Positions 45,642 through 55,477 of a stretch of DNA of 64,000 nucleotides are shown in pieces (position 1 is the stretch's first letter; the number at the start of each line of letters is the position of its first letter). Under the pieces are notes generated by a model, which saw nothing but the letters and a program-made list of their open reading frames with translations, was not told where the DNA came from and did not search any database. The stretch lies in assembly GCA_963699105.1 (NCBI GenBank), contig CAVOTI010000001.1:248001-312000 (forward strand), given 5' to 3'. Source of the stretch: Bog-756 sp963699105. GTDB lineage: Bacteria > Actinomycetota > Acidimicrobiia > Acidimicrobiales > RAAP-2. Made by a program: the position numbers and the translations under genes.

Positions 45642-46811
45642 ATGGCCAATCCACTGGGCCCGCTGGGGCCGGCCGACGAGCGGTTCGACCACCAGATCCC
45701 CGACACCTTCGCCACCGTCGGGCGTCAGCGATCCCTCCTGGACCGAGAAGGTGTGTGCCATGGCCGCCAGCCGGGACGGGAGCCTGCAGCTCGGCTTCGG
45801 CATGGGCAAGTACACCAACCGGAACGTCCTCGACGGGTACGCCGGGATGTCGCGGGGGGTGGAGCAGATCACCGTGCGGGGCAGCCGCCGCCTGTTCCCC
45901 GATCCCGACACCACCGCGGTCGGGCCCATCCGCTACGAGGTGCTCGAGCCCATGCGGCGGGTGCGGTTCCGCCTCGAACCCAACGACTGCCAGCCGCTGG
46001 CGTTCGACTGGGTCTACGAGGCCGTCCTGCCCCCGGCCACCGAGGAGCGGACCCATCAGCGGACCCCGCTGGGCTACCGGATCAGCGCCGACCTCGTCCG
46101 CTACCACCAGATCGGAACGGCGTCGGGATGGGTCGAGATCGACGGCGTGCGCCACGAGATGGACCCCGACGGAGTGGGTGTCGACGCGGGACCACTCCTG
46201 GGGGGTCCGCTACGACGTCGGCACGCCGCCCACCGACGTCGACCCGTTCGATCCGGTCTCGGAGATGGACTTCCAGATGATCTGGTGCCCGGTCCTGATG
46301 GCCGATCCCGACGGGACCCAGTGGGGCCTGTTCATGCACCTGGTCGACCTCAGGGATTCGGCCACTCACCACCGGACGGTGACCGGTGCGGTCGAGCACG
46401 CCGGACGGGCCGGGTCGAGCGCATGGCCGACATCCGGCCGGAGCTGTCCTTCGACCCGGTCCAACCGCCGGCTGCTCGGCGGGGAGGTGGCGGTGACCCT
46501 GGAGGACGGCCCGGTCCGACGGTTCGAGCTCGAGGTGCCGACGGCCACCGGGTTCCATCTCGGGGCCGGGCCTCTACTTCGGATGGCAGGGCCACCATCA
46601 CGGCGAATGGCGGGGTGAGCTCCACGTGGACGGCGAGCGCCTGGCCGACTGCAGCGAGCCGGCGCTGGCCCGCCGGCTGCACCAGGTCCGGGACACCTTC
46701 GTCCGGATCCACGAGCCGGCCACCGGTGCGCCGGGCTGGGGCAACTGCCAGCCCATGATCACCGGTGCGCACCCGGAGCGGGGGCTGACCGCCGAGTCCT
46801 CGTTCTGGTGA
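45642..46811 (+). pseudogene. Uncharacterised protein with RDHSWG motif, several frameshifts
   Basis: A strong AAGGAGG lies before ATG 45642. About 385 aa when reconstructed. Long soluble segments read GSLQLGFGMGKYTNRNVLDGYAG, RYEVLEPMRRVRFRLEPNDCQPLAFDWVYEA and, after a shift near 46186, TRDHSWGVRYDVG. The last resembles a motif seen in uncharacterised actinobacterial proteins encoded near phosphotransferases and SDRs. Shifts are inferred near 45727, 46186, 46420, 46460 and 46570. The C-terminal ARRLHQVRDTFVRIHEPATGAPGWGNCQPM is intact. No signal peptide or membrane helix. Function unknown; it may be a lipocalin-like binding protein. Confidence 0.65.
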
Positions 46812-47936
46812 CCGGGGCCGGTGTCCCACCCGGCCCTGCTCGGGGACCGGATCCGAGGTCGACGGCCGACCAGTAGGTCCCGTCGACCATGGCCCGCAAG
46901 CGTGGCCCGGTGCATGATCAGGTCGTCGATGTCGTCGGGTGGCTCGGCCTCGCCGAAATGGATGGACCGTTCGGTCACCCGGCGCATGATGGCGCCGTGC
47001 CGGATGGCGGCGAAGGCGATGATGCCAGGTCAGGTCGCCGGGCGCCTGTCCCGAGGCCCGGGCGTAGCTCTCGGCCACGTCGACCGGACGGAGCATGTCC
47101 GGAAGCCCGGGGGCGCCGAGGTCGACGGCCAGGTCCTGGAAGAACAGATGGAGGTAGCACATCCACCCCAGGTCGACCTCGGGCGGGGCCACCGAGGCCA
47201 TCTCCCAGTCGAGGACGGCCACCACCTCGGTTGTCCCGGAACATCATGTTGCCGATCCGGCCGTCGCCCCAGGACAGGGCGTCGGGCCCCGACGTCGGTC
47301 GGGAAGTGGTCCTCCAACCAGGCGAAGCACTCGTCCAGCAGGGGTGACGGTGTGTCCTGGACCACCCAGGCGTGGTAGTCCTTCCAGTGGTTGAACAGCC
47401 GTTCGAGCGAGGTCGCTCCCGCGGCCGGCGGGCTCGAGGAAGCCGAGGTCGGACCGGTCGGGGTAACGGAGTGGATGCCGGCCAGGGCCGCCACGGCCGA
47501 CTCCTGGATCGAACGGTGGGCCGCCTCGCCGGCGTCGAAGACCCAGTTGTCGCCGAAGGTGTAGGGAAGTCACGTCGGGCGGGACCGGACCCGTCGACCC
47601 GGGCCATCACGAAGAAGGATCCGCCGAGGACATCGGGGTCGGGCTCGAACCAGAGGGTCTCGGGGACGGGGACCGACGGTGTGCTCGGCCACCAGGCGCA
47701 TCACCTGAACTGCATGTCGAGGTCGTAGGTGGTGAACACCGGGTAGTCGGTGGCCGGCGGCTCGATCCGGGCCACCAGCCGGCGCTCGACCGGTGCGCCC
47801 CCTTCGTTCCACGTGGCGGTGAACAACAGGGTCTCCGAGGACATCCCGTTGCTGGCCGGGCTGGACACGTCGCTGATCCGCAGGGCGGTCCCCGGTCCCA
47901 GGCGGTGCTCCACCACCGTCGGAGGCTGTCCGCCAT
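46759..47936 (-). pseudogene. Phosphotransferase (APH/choline kinase family), several frameshifts
   Basis: Begins at ATG 47936 (MADSL, with a shift soon after into VVEHRLGPGTALRISDVSSPASNGMSSETLLFTATW). Later pieces in order: LVARIEPPATDYPVFTTYDLDMQ, GGSFFVMARVDG, RLFNHWKDYHAWVVQDTPSPLLDECFAWLEDHFP, the Brenner-motif equivalent LSWGDGRIGNMMFRDN, and metal-binding VAVLDWEMASVAPPEVDLGWM. This matches APH-fold kinases related to ACAD10/11-type phosphotransferases. The substrate is unknown; antibiotic resistance should not be assumed. The C-terminus is uncertain; TGA at 46761-46759 is the best candidate and overlaps the convergent gene. Confidence 0.7.
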
Positions 47937-48027
47937 GACCGGGGGTCCCGTGACGACGTGGTGATGTGGTCGGCGGGCGGCGACACGCGGTGGCCGGAGC
48001 GCGCCGGCGGTGTCGTGCTGCCCATGC

Positions 48028-49054
48028 TCACACCATCCAGCGGCAGGGGCGACGGGTCCGCCGCGGCCGACACCGACGTGAGCTCCCGCCACCGTCCCTC
48101 CCAGTCCACCGCCGTACCGGTCTCTTCGGGCGGGCACCACCCGACGGTGCAGGCGTCGGCCAGGGCCGGCACGCGTCGCCCGCCGGCCGGGCGACCAACG
48201 CCACCGACTCGAGGGGTGACACGGTGCAGGGCCAACGTACCGTGGTCCCCGGTGACAGCCGTCGACGTAGCGGCCACGGTGGCGCTCGGCCGTGGGGACC
48301 GAGGGCCGCCATCCTGCCGCGACCGACCCTCCACCACCAGACCGCGTAGACGGCGGGCCACGTTCGAGCCCCGGGAGTCGAGCCTGGCCACCAGCTCCTG
48401 GCCGGTGAAGCAGCCCTTGGTGAACGAGACCGTCCGGTCGACCAGGCCGAGCTCGGCGGCGATGGATCCCTCGACCACCTCTCGCCCGTTGACGGGAATG
48501 CCGGCCTCGATCCGGGCCGCCTCCCAGGCGGGCCCGTCGCAGCGGGCCACGTCGGCGACCCACTGGCCCAACCCACCGGGGGGCGCCGGGCCCAGCAGGT
48601 CGACACCGGCCAGCCCGGGCCACTCCACCGGGAGCACCAGGTCGGGCCGACCGATCACGGCACCGGCCGTCCCCGGACCCCGGACGGCCACACACACCCA
48701 GTCCACCGGATCGATCTCGACCTTCACCCGGAGGCGGAACCGCAGCAGCCGGGCGATGATCTCCGACCCGAGCCCCTCATCGGTGTCGAGGATGAACCCG
48801 TCGTCGACCCTGGTGACCCGGAGGAAGACCTCGACCTTCCCCTGGGGGCTCAACAACAGGGCGTCGGCGGTGCCGCCGATGTCGAGGGCGGCGACGTCCT
48901 GGCTGCACTGGCCCTGGAGGTAGTCGGTGGCGTCCGGTCCCGCCACCCGGACCACGTCCCGGTCCAGCAGGCGGACGGCCACCGTCGACCGCAGGGCGGC
49001 ATAGGCCGCCCGTCGTTCTTCCTCCGAGGAGCGGTCACCGGTGAGCGTGGTCAT
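48028..49054 (-). CDS. ygfZ: YgfZ/GcvT-like folate-binding protein, C-terminal frameshifts
   Basis: ATG 49054 overlaps the trpE stop. Intact N-terminal two-thirds: VVRVAGPDATDYLQGQCSQDVAALD, LLLSPQGKVEVFLRV, and the YgfZ signature FTKGCFTGQELVARLDSRG. YgfZ uses tetrahydrofolate to support Fe-S cluster assembly or repair. After RLRGLVVEG (about 48330) the frame becomes inconsistent; ESVALVARPAG and ACTVGWCPPEE-like pieces lie in different frames, so one or more indels are present. The stop is therefore uncertain; TGA near 48028 is a candidate. It follows trpE at the end of the his operon. Confidence 0.75.
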
Positions 49055-50608
49055 CCGGCCGCCGCCGTTTCCGCCACCACCGGGCCGGCGGCGGCCCGGG
49101 CCATGGCCACTGCCGACAGGATGGCCGCGGCCTTTGGCCGCGCACTCGGCGTTCTCGGATGCGGGGTCACTGTCGGCGACGATGCCCGCCCCGGCCTGTA
49201 CCGAGGCGGTCCCGTCGGGGGCCACTGTCATGGTCCGGATGGCGATGGCCGTGTCGAGGTTGCCCGAGAAGTCGAGATACCCGACCACGCCCCCGTACAC
49301 GCCCCGCTTGGTCGGTTCGAGGTCGTCGATGATCTCCATGGCCCGCACCTTGGGGGCGCCCGACAGGGTGCCGGCCGGCAGGGTGGCCCGGAGGACGTCG
49401 ATCGGTCCCTTGCCCAGGGTCAGCTTCCCCGACACCTGGGACGTCAGGTGCATGATGTGGCTGTAGCGCTCCACCACCATCAGCTCCTCGACCACCTCGG
49501 TCCCGAACGACACCACCCGTCCGACGTCGTTGCGGGCCAGGTCCACCAACATGACGTGCTCGGCCACCTCCTTCGGGTCCTCGATCAGCTCGCCTTCCAG
49601 CCGGGCGTCCTCGGCCGGGGTGTCGCCCCGGCGTCTCGACCCGGCGATCGGCCGCGACACCACGGTGCCGTTGCGCAGCCTGACCATGGGCTCGGGCGAC
49701 GCCCCGACCACCGTCACCTCGGGAAAGCGCAGGAAGTACAGGTACGGGCTCGGATTGACCAGGCGGAGGACGCGGTAGACGTCGAAGGGATCGGCCCCCA
49801 GAGCCCCCAGGTCGAACCGTTGGGACAGCACCACCTGAAACACGTCACCCGCCGTCACGTGGTCCTTTCCGGCCCGCACGGCATCCTCGTAGAGGGAGTC
49901 GGACATGGTGCGGTGGACGTCGTGGGGAGGAGCCACCCGTTCGGGGAGCGGTCGGGCCGGTTGATCGACCGGCCGGAAGCAGTCGGCCGCCAGCCGGTCG
50001 AGCCGGGCCCGCGCCTGGTGGTGGGCGGCGTCGAGCTCGGACCGGTCCCATCCGGGATCGATCACCACGTTGTCGATGAGGACCACCCGTTGGCGCCAGT
50101 GGTCGAAGGCGGCCAGCTGACCGATGACCGACAGGATGGCGTCGGGTTGCCCGAGGTCGTCGGGCGGGACGTTCGGGAGGTGCTCGACCTCACGGACCAC
50201 GTCGTAGCCGAGGTAGCCGACCAGGCCGGCGTGGAGGGGCGGCAGATCGGGCAGCTCCGGTGATTCGAAGGTCTCGAGGATGGCCTCGAGGGCCGACAGC
50301 ACTCCCCCGGTGCCGCCCACCCGCCCGCCGGTCACCGAGTCGAGGTCGAGGGGTCCGGCCGAGGTCACCTCGGGCCCGCGGGCCGTCACCGTGGCCAGCG
50401 GATTGCGGCCCACGAAGGAGTAACGACCCCACCGTTCGCCGCCCTCGACCGATTCCAACAGGAATCCCGGGCCGTCGCCGACGATCTGCAAGAAGGCGGC
50501 CACCGGCGTGATGGTGTCGGCCACCAGTTCCCGCCACACCGGCACGATGCGGTGGCCGGCGGCCAGTGACCGGAACTCCGACGGGCTCGAACCGGTGGAG
50601 GCGCTCAC
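49051..50608 (-). CDS. trpE: Anthranilate synthase component I, one +1 frameshift near C-terminus
   Basis: 518 aa reconstructed from GTG 50608. TrpE features: inhibitor-site ESVEGGERWGRYSFVG, then VVLSQRFDL, PSPYLYFLRF, VGASPEPMVRL, the RPIAGSRRRG segment, LVDLARNDVGRV and TLPAGTLSGAPKVRAMEIID. It makes anthranilate from chorismate with TrpG glutaminase. An extra base at about 49132 shifts the frame; removing it gives AECAAKAAAILSAVAMARA and a TGA at 49051, and the span is one base over a multiple of three. The LLES element suggests feedback by tryptophan. The start overlaps the hisI stop (GTGA). Confidence 0.9.
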
Positions 50609-50995
50609 CGCGGCACGGTGTCGCCGAAGGCCCTGAAGAAACAGGAGCGGTTGCCGGTGTGGCACGCCCCCGCCCCCTCCTGGTCCACCACCACCAAGAG
50701 GGCGTCACCGTCACAGTCGTAGCTCACGCTGCCGGACGTACTGGCGGTCACCGGACGTCTCACCTTTGCACCAGAACTCCTGACGGCTCCGGCTCCAGAA
50801 CCAGGTCCGACCGGTCTCGAGGGTCCGGCGCAGGGACTCGCGGTTCATCCAGGCGAACATGAGGACGGTGCCGTCGGTGGCATCCTGGACGATGGCGGCC
50901 ACCAGGCCGTCGGGGTTGTAGCTGACCAGGGCCAGCTCCTCTTCGGTGAAGGCCACGGGCGTCGTTGTGAAGGTCTTGGTCTCGTACGTGCTCAC
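50605..50995 (-). CDS. hisI: Phosphoribosyl-AMP cyclohydrolase, one +1 frameshift
   Basis: 129 aa reconstructed. Conserved LVAAIVQDATDGTVLMFAWMNRESLRRTLETG, TWFWSRSRQEFWCKGETSG and, after removing an extra base near 50731, VRSVSYDCDGDALLVVVDQEG and CHTGNRSCFF, which hold the metal-binding Asp and Cys residues. Without the correction the frame stops early at RLRL. Monofunctional HisI (no HisE domain). It is seventh of the histidine enzymes in order and is coupled to trpE by a GTGA overlap. Confidence 0.88.
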
Positions 50996-51085
50996 GGGTG
51001 GTACTCCCTGCAGTGTGGTGGCTCCCTCCCGGTCGGAGGATGGCCGGTCGATGATGGGCCGGGACGCTCGGGTGGCACGGCCGGC

Positions 51086-51454
51086 TCAGAGATACAGCCC
51101 GGTACCGCCGTCGATCCGGTTGGCCGCCACGGCGTGGATGTCCCGCTCCCGCAGGATCACGTACTCGTCCCCTTGGACCTCGACCTCGAAACGGTCCTCG
51201 GGATTGAACAGCACGTTGTCACCGACTTTGACCGACCGGACGTGGGGACCGACGGCCACGGCCTCGGCCCAGGTCAACCGGCGCGACACCTGGGCGGTGG
51301 CCGGAATCAGGATCCCGGCCCGCGACCGACGCTCGCCCTCGGCCTGACCCATCTGGACGAGGACACGGTCGGCCAGCACGGAGATGGGCAGCTTGGCCGG
51401 GCCGCTGTCCCCGTTCTGGCTGGTCGTCGGCGGTTCCGATGTCGTCATGGCCAC
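51086..51454 (-). CDS. GroES/Cpn10-like co-chaperonin
   Basis: 122 aa. After a Ser/Thr-rich N-terminal tail, PISVLADRVLVQMGQAEGERRSRAGILIPATA corresponds to the Cpn10 N-strand and mobile loop, and AVAVGPHVRSVKVGDNVLFNPEDRFEVEVQGDEYVILRERDIHAVA to the barrel and base. Most GroES are about 97 aa and sit beside groEL; here it is inside the his operon between hisF and hisI with no GroEL near. It may be a paralogue with a specialised partner. ATG 51454 or 51448 is the start. Frame intact, while genes around it carry indels. Confidence 0.82.
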   Translation of the reverse strand: MAMTTSEPPTTSQNGDSGPAKLPISVLADRVLVQMGQAEGERRSRAGILIPATAQVSRRLTWAEAVAVGPHVRSVKVGDNVLFNPEDRFEVEVQGDEYVILRERDIHAVAANRIDGGTGLYL

Positions 51455-51463
51455 AGCAGAAGG

Positions 51464-52289
51464 CTACCGCAGGGGTGAATCGGGCCGATCGAGCCGGCCG
51501 TCGCCCGCCCCCGGACGCACCGGCACCCCGGCGGCCGCGTAGGCGTTGTTTGGCCTGGCCGACGGTGAACTCGCCCAGATGGAAGATGGAAGCGGCCAGC
51601 ACCGCCTCGGCCCGCCCCTCCACGGCCCCCTCGACCAGGTGCTCGAGGGTGCCTACGCCGCCCGAGGCGATCACCGGCACCGGGCACGAGTCGGCCACGG
51701 CGGCCGTCAGGGCCAGGTCGAAACCGTGGCGGGTCCCGTCGCGGTCCATCGAGGTGAGGAGGATCTCGCCGGCGCCGATGTCGGCGCAGCGCCGGCACCA
51801 TTCGAGGGCGTCGAGCCCGGTGGGCGTCCTCCCTCCGTGGGTGAACACCTCCCAATCCGGCTGGCCCTCCCCCGGCCCGGGTACCCGGCGGAGCCGGGCA
51901 TCCACCGCCACCACCACGCACTGGCACCCGAACTCGTCGGCCAGCTCGGCCACCAGCTCGGGCCGGTCGACGGCCGCGGTGTTGACACCCACCTTGTCGG
52001 CCCCGGCCCGCAACAGCAGGCGGGCGTCCTCGACCGATCGCACCCCCCCGCCCACCGTGAAGGGGATGAAGACCGCTTCGGCCGTCCGGGCCACCACGTC
52101 CACCATGGTCCGGCGGCGGTCAGACGAAGCGGTGATGTCCAAGAACACCAACTCGTCGGCCCCCTGGTGGTCGTAGCGGGTGGCCAGCTCCACCGGGTCG
52201 CCCGCGTCGAAGAGATCGGTGAACTGCACCCCTTTCACCACCCGGCCGCCATCGACGTCGAGGCAGGGGATCACCCGGACGGTTCGCAC
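51464..52289 (-). CDS. hisF: Imidazole glycerol phosphate synthase subunit HisF, one +1 frameshift
   Basis: 274 aa reconstructed from GTG 52289. Catalytic Asp in RVIPCLDVDGGRVVKGVQF and in VVVAVDARL; phosphate sites in GGGVRSVEDA and SGGVGTLEHL. It uses ammonia from HisH to form IGP and AICAR. An extra base near 51548 alters only the C-terminus; removing it gives AKNAYAAAGVPVRPG and a TAG at 51464. The insertion of VRRVPGPGEGQPDW-type residues after the second Asp is slightly longer than in E. coli. It overlaps the hisA end by 19 bp. Confidence 0.9.
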
Positions 52290-53047
52290 GCCGCCACCCC
52301 CTCCTCCACGCTGAGCCGCCCGTCCACCAGCGCCCTGCCGGTGATGGCCCCGGACAGCCGGCGGACGACCGCGGTGGATCCGGTCCCGTCGACCGGCACC
52401 GACAGTCGGGCCAGCGCCTCGATGTCCGACACCGAGCCGATGCCCCCCGAGGCGATCACCGGGAGATCGGTGGCCCCGAGCACCTGGACCAGTCCGTCGA
52501 TGTCGGGCCCGGCCAGGGTGCCGTCCCGGTCGATGGCCGTCACCACCGCGGCGGCCAGCCCGGCGGCGGCCAGCTCGTCGAGCACGTCGGCCACGGTGCG
52601 ACCGCTGGGCTCCTCCCAGCCGCGGACGGCCACCTCGCTGCGCCCGTCGGGACCGCGTCGGTAGTCGATCCCGACGGCCACCCGGCCCGGATGGCCGGCG
52701 GCCAGGGTCCGGACGAGCCCGGGGTCCTCGAGGGCGGTGGTCCCGAGGACGACCCGGTCGACGCCCCCGGCCAGCAGCTCGTCGACATCTGCCTCGGTCC
52801 GCACCCCTCCGCCCGTCTGGACCGGGACGGCCACGGCGGCGGCGATGGCCAGCACCAAGGGCCGGTTGACCGGGGCCCCGTGCCGGGCGGCGTCGAGGTC
52901 GACCACGTGCAGCCACCGGGCCCCGGCCCGGGCGAAGCGCCGGGCCAGGGCCACCGGGTCGCCATAGTCGGTCTCCCGGTCGAAATCGCCCTGAGTCAGC
53001 CGGACCGCTCCCCCGCCCCGGATGTCGATGGCCGGATAGAGATCCAT
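52271..53047 (-). CDS. hisA: ProFAR isomerase HisA
   Basis: 258 aa barrel from ATG 53047. Catalytic Asp residues in LYPAIDIRGGGAVRL and in TAIDRDGTLAGPD; phosphate-binding GGGVRTEADVDELL and SGGIGSVSDIEAL. It rearranges ProFAR to PRFAR. Most actinobacteria use this protein as bifunctional PriA; because trpF is present in the same window, strict HisA activity is expected, though sequence alone cannot exclude dual function. Its ATG overlaps the hisH stop by one base (TGATG). Confidence 0.9.
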   Translation of the reverse strand: MDLYPAIDIRGGGAVRLTQGDFDRETDYGDPVALARRFARAGARWLHVVDLDAARHGAPVNRPLVLAIAAAVAVPVQTGGGVRTEADVDELLAGGVDRVVLGTTALEDPGLVRTLAAGHPGRVAVGIDYRRGPDGRSEVAVRGWEEPSGRTVADVLDELAAAGLAAAVVTAIDRDGTLAGPDIDGLVQVLGATDLPVIASGGIGSVSDIEALARLSVPVDGTGSTAVVRRLSGAITGRALVDGRLSVEEGVAACEPSG

Positions 53048-53676
53048 CACCCTCGGCCGGGCCCCGACCCGGGTCCGGCCACCGACCGGACGAAGTTGGC
53101 CAGGATGTGGAGTCCCACCGCCCCGGACTTCTCGGGGTGGAACTGGGTCCCCCACAGCCGGCGGCGTTCGGCCGAGGCGGCCACCGTTCCCCCGTAGGCA
53201 CAGGTGGAGGTGGTGTCGGCGGTCACCTCGGGGGCATACGAGTGCACGAAGTACACCCAGGCCGGGGTGGGCACGTCGGCCAGCAGGCCGTGGCCGGTCC
53301 CGATCCGGTCCAGCACGTTCCACTGCATCTGGGGATGCTTGACGCCCGGGGGCAGACGTCGGACCACCCCGGGCAGGATGGCCAAGCCCTTCTCGGCCGG
53401 GTCCTCGTCGGATCCCTCGTAGAGGAGTTGGAACCCCACGCAGATGCCGAGGAACGGCACTCCCGATTCGATGGCCGACCGGGCCGCCTGGTCCAGACCA
53501 CTGGCCCGGAGGGCCTGGACGCACCGACCGAATGCGCCCACCCCGGGCAGGACGACCCCGTCGGCCCCGGCCGCCCGTTCCGGGTCAGCGACCAGTTCGG
53601 CCTCGGCCCCCAGGAACTGCAGCGCCTTCTCCGCCGACCGCAGGTTCCCGATGCCGTAGTCGAGGACGGCGATCAC
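53047..53676 (-). CDS. hisH: Imidazole glycerol phosphate synthase subunit HisH
   Basis: 209 aa class I glutamine amidotransferase from GTG 53676 (VIAVLDYGIGNLRS). Nucleophile Cys in FLGICVGFQLLYEG, His/Glu in GTQFHPEKSG, and PQMQWNVL typical of HisH. It supplies ammonia to HisF. The frame is open upstream into the hisB 3' end but the GYG-type N-terminus marks the true start. A 58-bp gap separates it from the hisB stop. Confidence 0.92.
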   Translation of the reverse strand: MIAVLDYGIGNLRSAEKALQFLGAEAELVADPERAAGADGVVLPGVGAFGRCVQALRASGLDQAARSAIESGVPFLGICVGFQLLYEGSDEDPAEKGLAILPGVVRRLPPGVKHPQMQWNVLDRIGTGHGLLADVPTPAWVYFVHSYAPEVTADTTSTCAYGGTVAASAERRRLWGTQFHPEKSGAVGLHILANFVRSVAGPGSGPGRG

Positions 53677-53734
53677 CGGCCGGAGCGCCGGGTGGCGCCG
53701 GTCGGCCGGTGGGTCCGAGAATGGCGGCCGCCGG

Positions 53735-54356
53735 TCACAGCGTGCCCTTGGTCGAGGGGATGCCACCACCCTCGCGGCGCACGGCGTCCCGGAGGGCCCG
53801 GGCCACTCCCTTGAACGACGCCTCGAGGATGTGATGGGTGTTCTTGCCCCGACGGCAGGCTGATGTGCAGGGTGATCCCGGCTGACGTGGCGAAGGCCCG
53901 CCAGAACTCCTCGGCCAGCTGTGGGTCGAAGGGTGGCGTGCCCAACGGATTGGTGTCGGGGGCGAACTCGAGGTCGTAGGAGAGGAACGGGCGGCCGGAC
54001 AGGTCGAGGGCCACCTCGACCAGCGCCTCGTCGAGGGGGATGGCCACCGAGCCGAACCGCCGGATGCCGGCCTTGTCCCCCAGGGCCTCGGCCACCGCCT
54101 GGCCCACGGTGATCCCCACGTCCTCCACGGTGTGGTGGGCGTCGACGTCGAGATCGCCCCGGGCCTGCACCACCAGATCGAAGCCGCCGTGCTTCCCCAG
54201 CTGGCTCACCATGTGGTCGAAGAACGGCAGCCCGGTGACGACGTCGGTCGAGCCGCTCCCGTCGATGTCGACGGAGACGTCGATGGACGTCTCTTTGGTG
54301 TTGCGTCCGGCGGTGGCGGTCCGGGGGGTGGCAGGCGGGGGGGCGGTGGCGGTCAT
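53735..54356 (-). CDS. hisB: Imidazoleglycerol-phosphate dehydratase, one +1 frameshift
   Basis: 206 aa reconstructed. Metal-binding motifs: FFDHMVSQLGKHGGFDL, DVDAHHTVEDVGITVGQA, and, after the break, NTHHILEASFKGVARALRDAV. An extra base near 53845 separates SLPSG from KNTHHIL; deletion restores the frame to the TGA at 53735, with the C-terminus REGGGIPSTKGTL typical of IGPD. Monofunctional IGPD without the phosphatase domain of enteric HisB. ATG 54356 overlaps the hisC stop (ATGA). Confidence 0.9.
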
Positions 54357-55477
54357 CGGAGGCTTTCGCTGAGGGCGGTCAGGAACCGGTCGTTCTCGCC
54401 GGGGAGCCCCACGGTGACCCGGAGACAACCGGCGAGCCCCGGCCACTGCGAACAGTCTCGCACGAGGATGGAGGAGTCGAGGAGATCCGACCACACCTCG
54501 CTGGCCTCTTTGGTGGTCGGCCGGAACAGGATGAAGTTGGCGTCCGACGGCCAGGTCTCCACCGGCAGGTCGACCAGGGCGGCGGCGATGCGCCCCCGCT
54601 CCTCTTTCACCATGGCCACCCTGGTCTCCATCTCCTCGACGAACTCGAGGGCCAGGCGCCCGGCCAGCTGTTTGGTCGAGTCGAGGTGGTACGGCAGGGC
54701 CACCAGCTCGCAGGCCCCCACCACCTCGGGCGAGGCCACCAGGTAGCCCAGGCGCACCCCGGCCATGGACCAGGTCTTGGAGAACGTCCGCACCACGGCC
54801 ACCCGTTCGGCACCGGGTCCCCCCGCCGTCAACCGGTCGAGGGCGGACGACGGGGCGAACTGGCCGTAGGCCTCGTCCACCACCAACAGGCCGGGGGCGA
54901 GGGACAAGACGGCGTCCACCACCTCGACCGGTTCGGCCCGACCGGTGGGGTTGTTGGGAGACGCCAGAAAGGTGATCACCGGGTCAGCCGTCTCGACCAC
55001 CCGCTTCACCTCGTCGAGATCCAGCCGGAAGTCGTCGGTGCGCCGACCGGCCGCCACCCCGGTACCGGTGATGCGGGCGATGTGGCCGTGGAGGGTGTAG
55101 GTGGGCTCGAACAGCGCCACCGACCGGCCGGCTCCGCCATAGGCCAACAGGAGCGACTGGAGGACCTCGTTGGAGCCGTTGGCACAGAAGATCTGGGCCG
55201 GGTCCACGCCGTGGGCGTCGGCCAGCGACCGGCGGAGGGCCACCGCCTGGCGGTCGGGATAGCGGTTGAATTCCACGTCGGCCAGACCGGCCCGGAACGC
55301 CTCCAGCCAGGCGGCGGGCGGGGCCAGCGGCGACTCGTTGGTATTGAGACGCACCTCCACCTCGACCTGGGCCGAGTGGTAACCGTCCAGGCTGACCAGG
55401 TCGGGCCGGATCGACGGCAGGCCACCGTCGGGCCTCCGGTCACCGGGGCCCTGGCCGGCTGGGTCTAGCCCGGCCAT
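54353..55477 (-). CDS. hisC: Histidinol-phosphate aminotransferase
   Basis: 374 aa fold-type I PLP enzyme. LNTNESPLAPP, NRYPDRQAVALRRSLA, NGSNEVLQSLL, FLASPNNPTG, LLVVDEAYGQF and PLP-Lys in VVRTFSKTWSMAGVRLGYLV. It transaminates imidazole acetol phosphate. ATG 55477 overlaps the hisD end by 13 bp; the frame is open further upstream into hisD, but family similarity begins only about 35 residues into this start. No indels seen. Confidence 0.92.
   Translation of the reverse strand: MAGLDPAGQGPGDRRPDGGLPSIRPDLVSLDGYHSAQVEVEVRLNTNESPLAPPAAWLEAFRAGLADVEFNRYPDRQAVALRRSLADAHGVDPAQIFCANGSNEVLQSLLLAYGGAGRSVALFEPTYTLHGHIARITGTGVAAGRRTDDFRLDLDEVKRVVETADPVITFLASPNNPTGRAEPVEVVDAVLSLAPGLLVVDEAYGQFAPSSALDRLTAGGPGAERVAVVRTFSKTWSMAGVRLGYLVASPEVVGACELVALPYHLDSTKQLAGRLALEFVEEMETRVAMVKEERGRIAAALVDLPVETWPSDANFILFRPTTKEASEVWSDLLDSSILVRDCSQWPGLAGCLRVTVGLPGENDRFLTALSESLR

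Noticed and set aside
46759..47936. Aminoglycoside resistance gene
   Set aside because: The APH fold is shared by many kinases; the motifs fit the ACAD10/11-like phosphotransferase group, and there is no mobile-element or resistance context.
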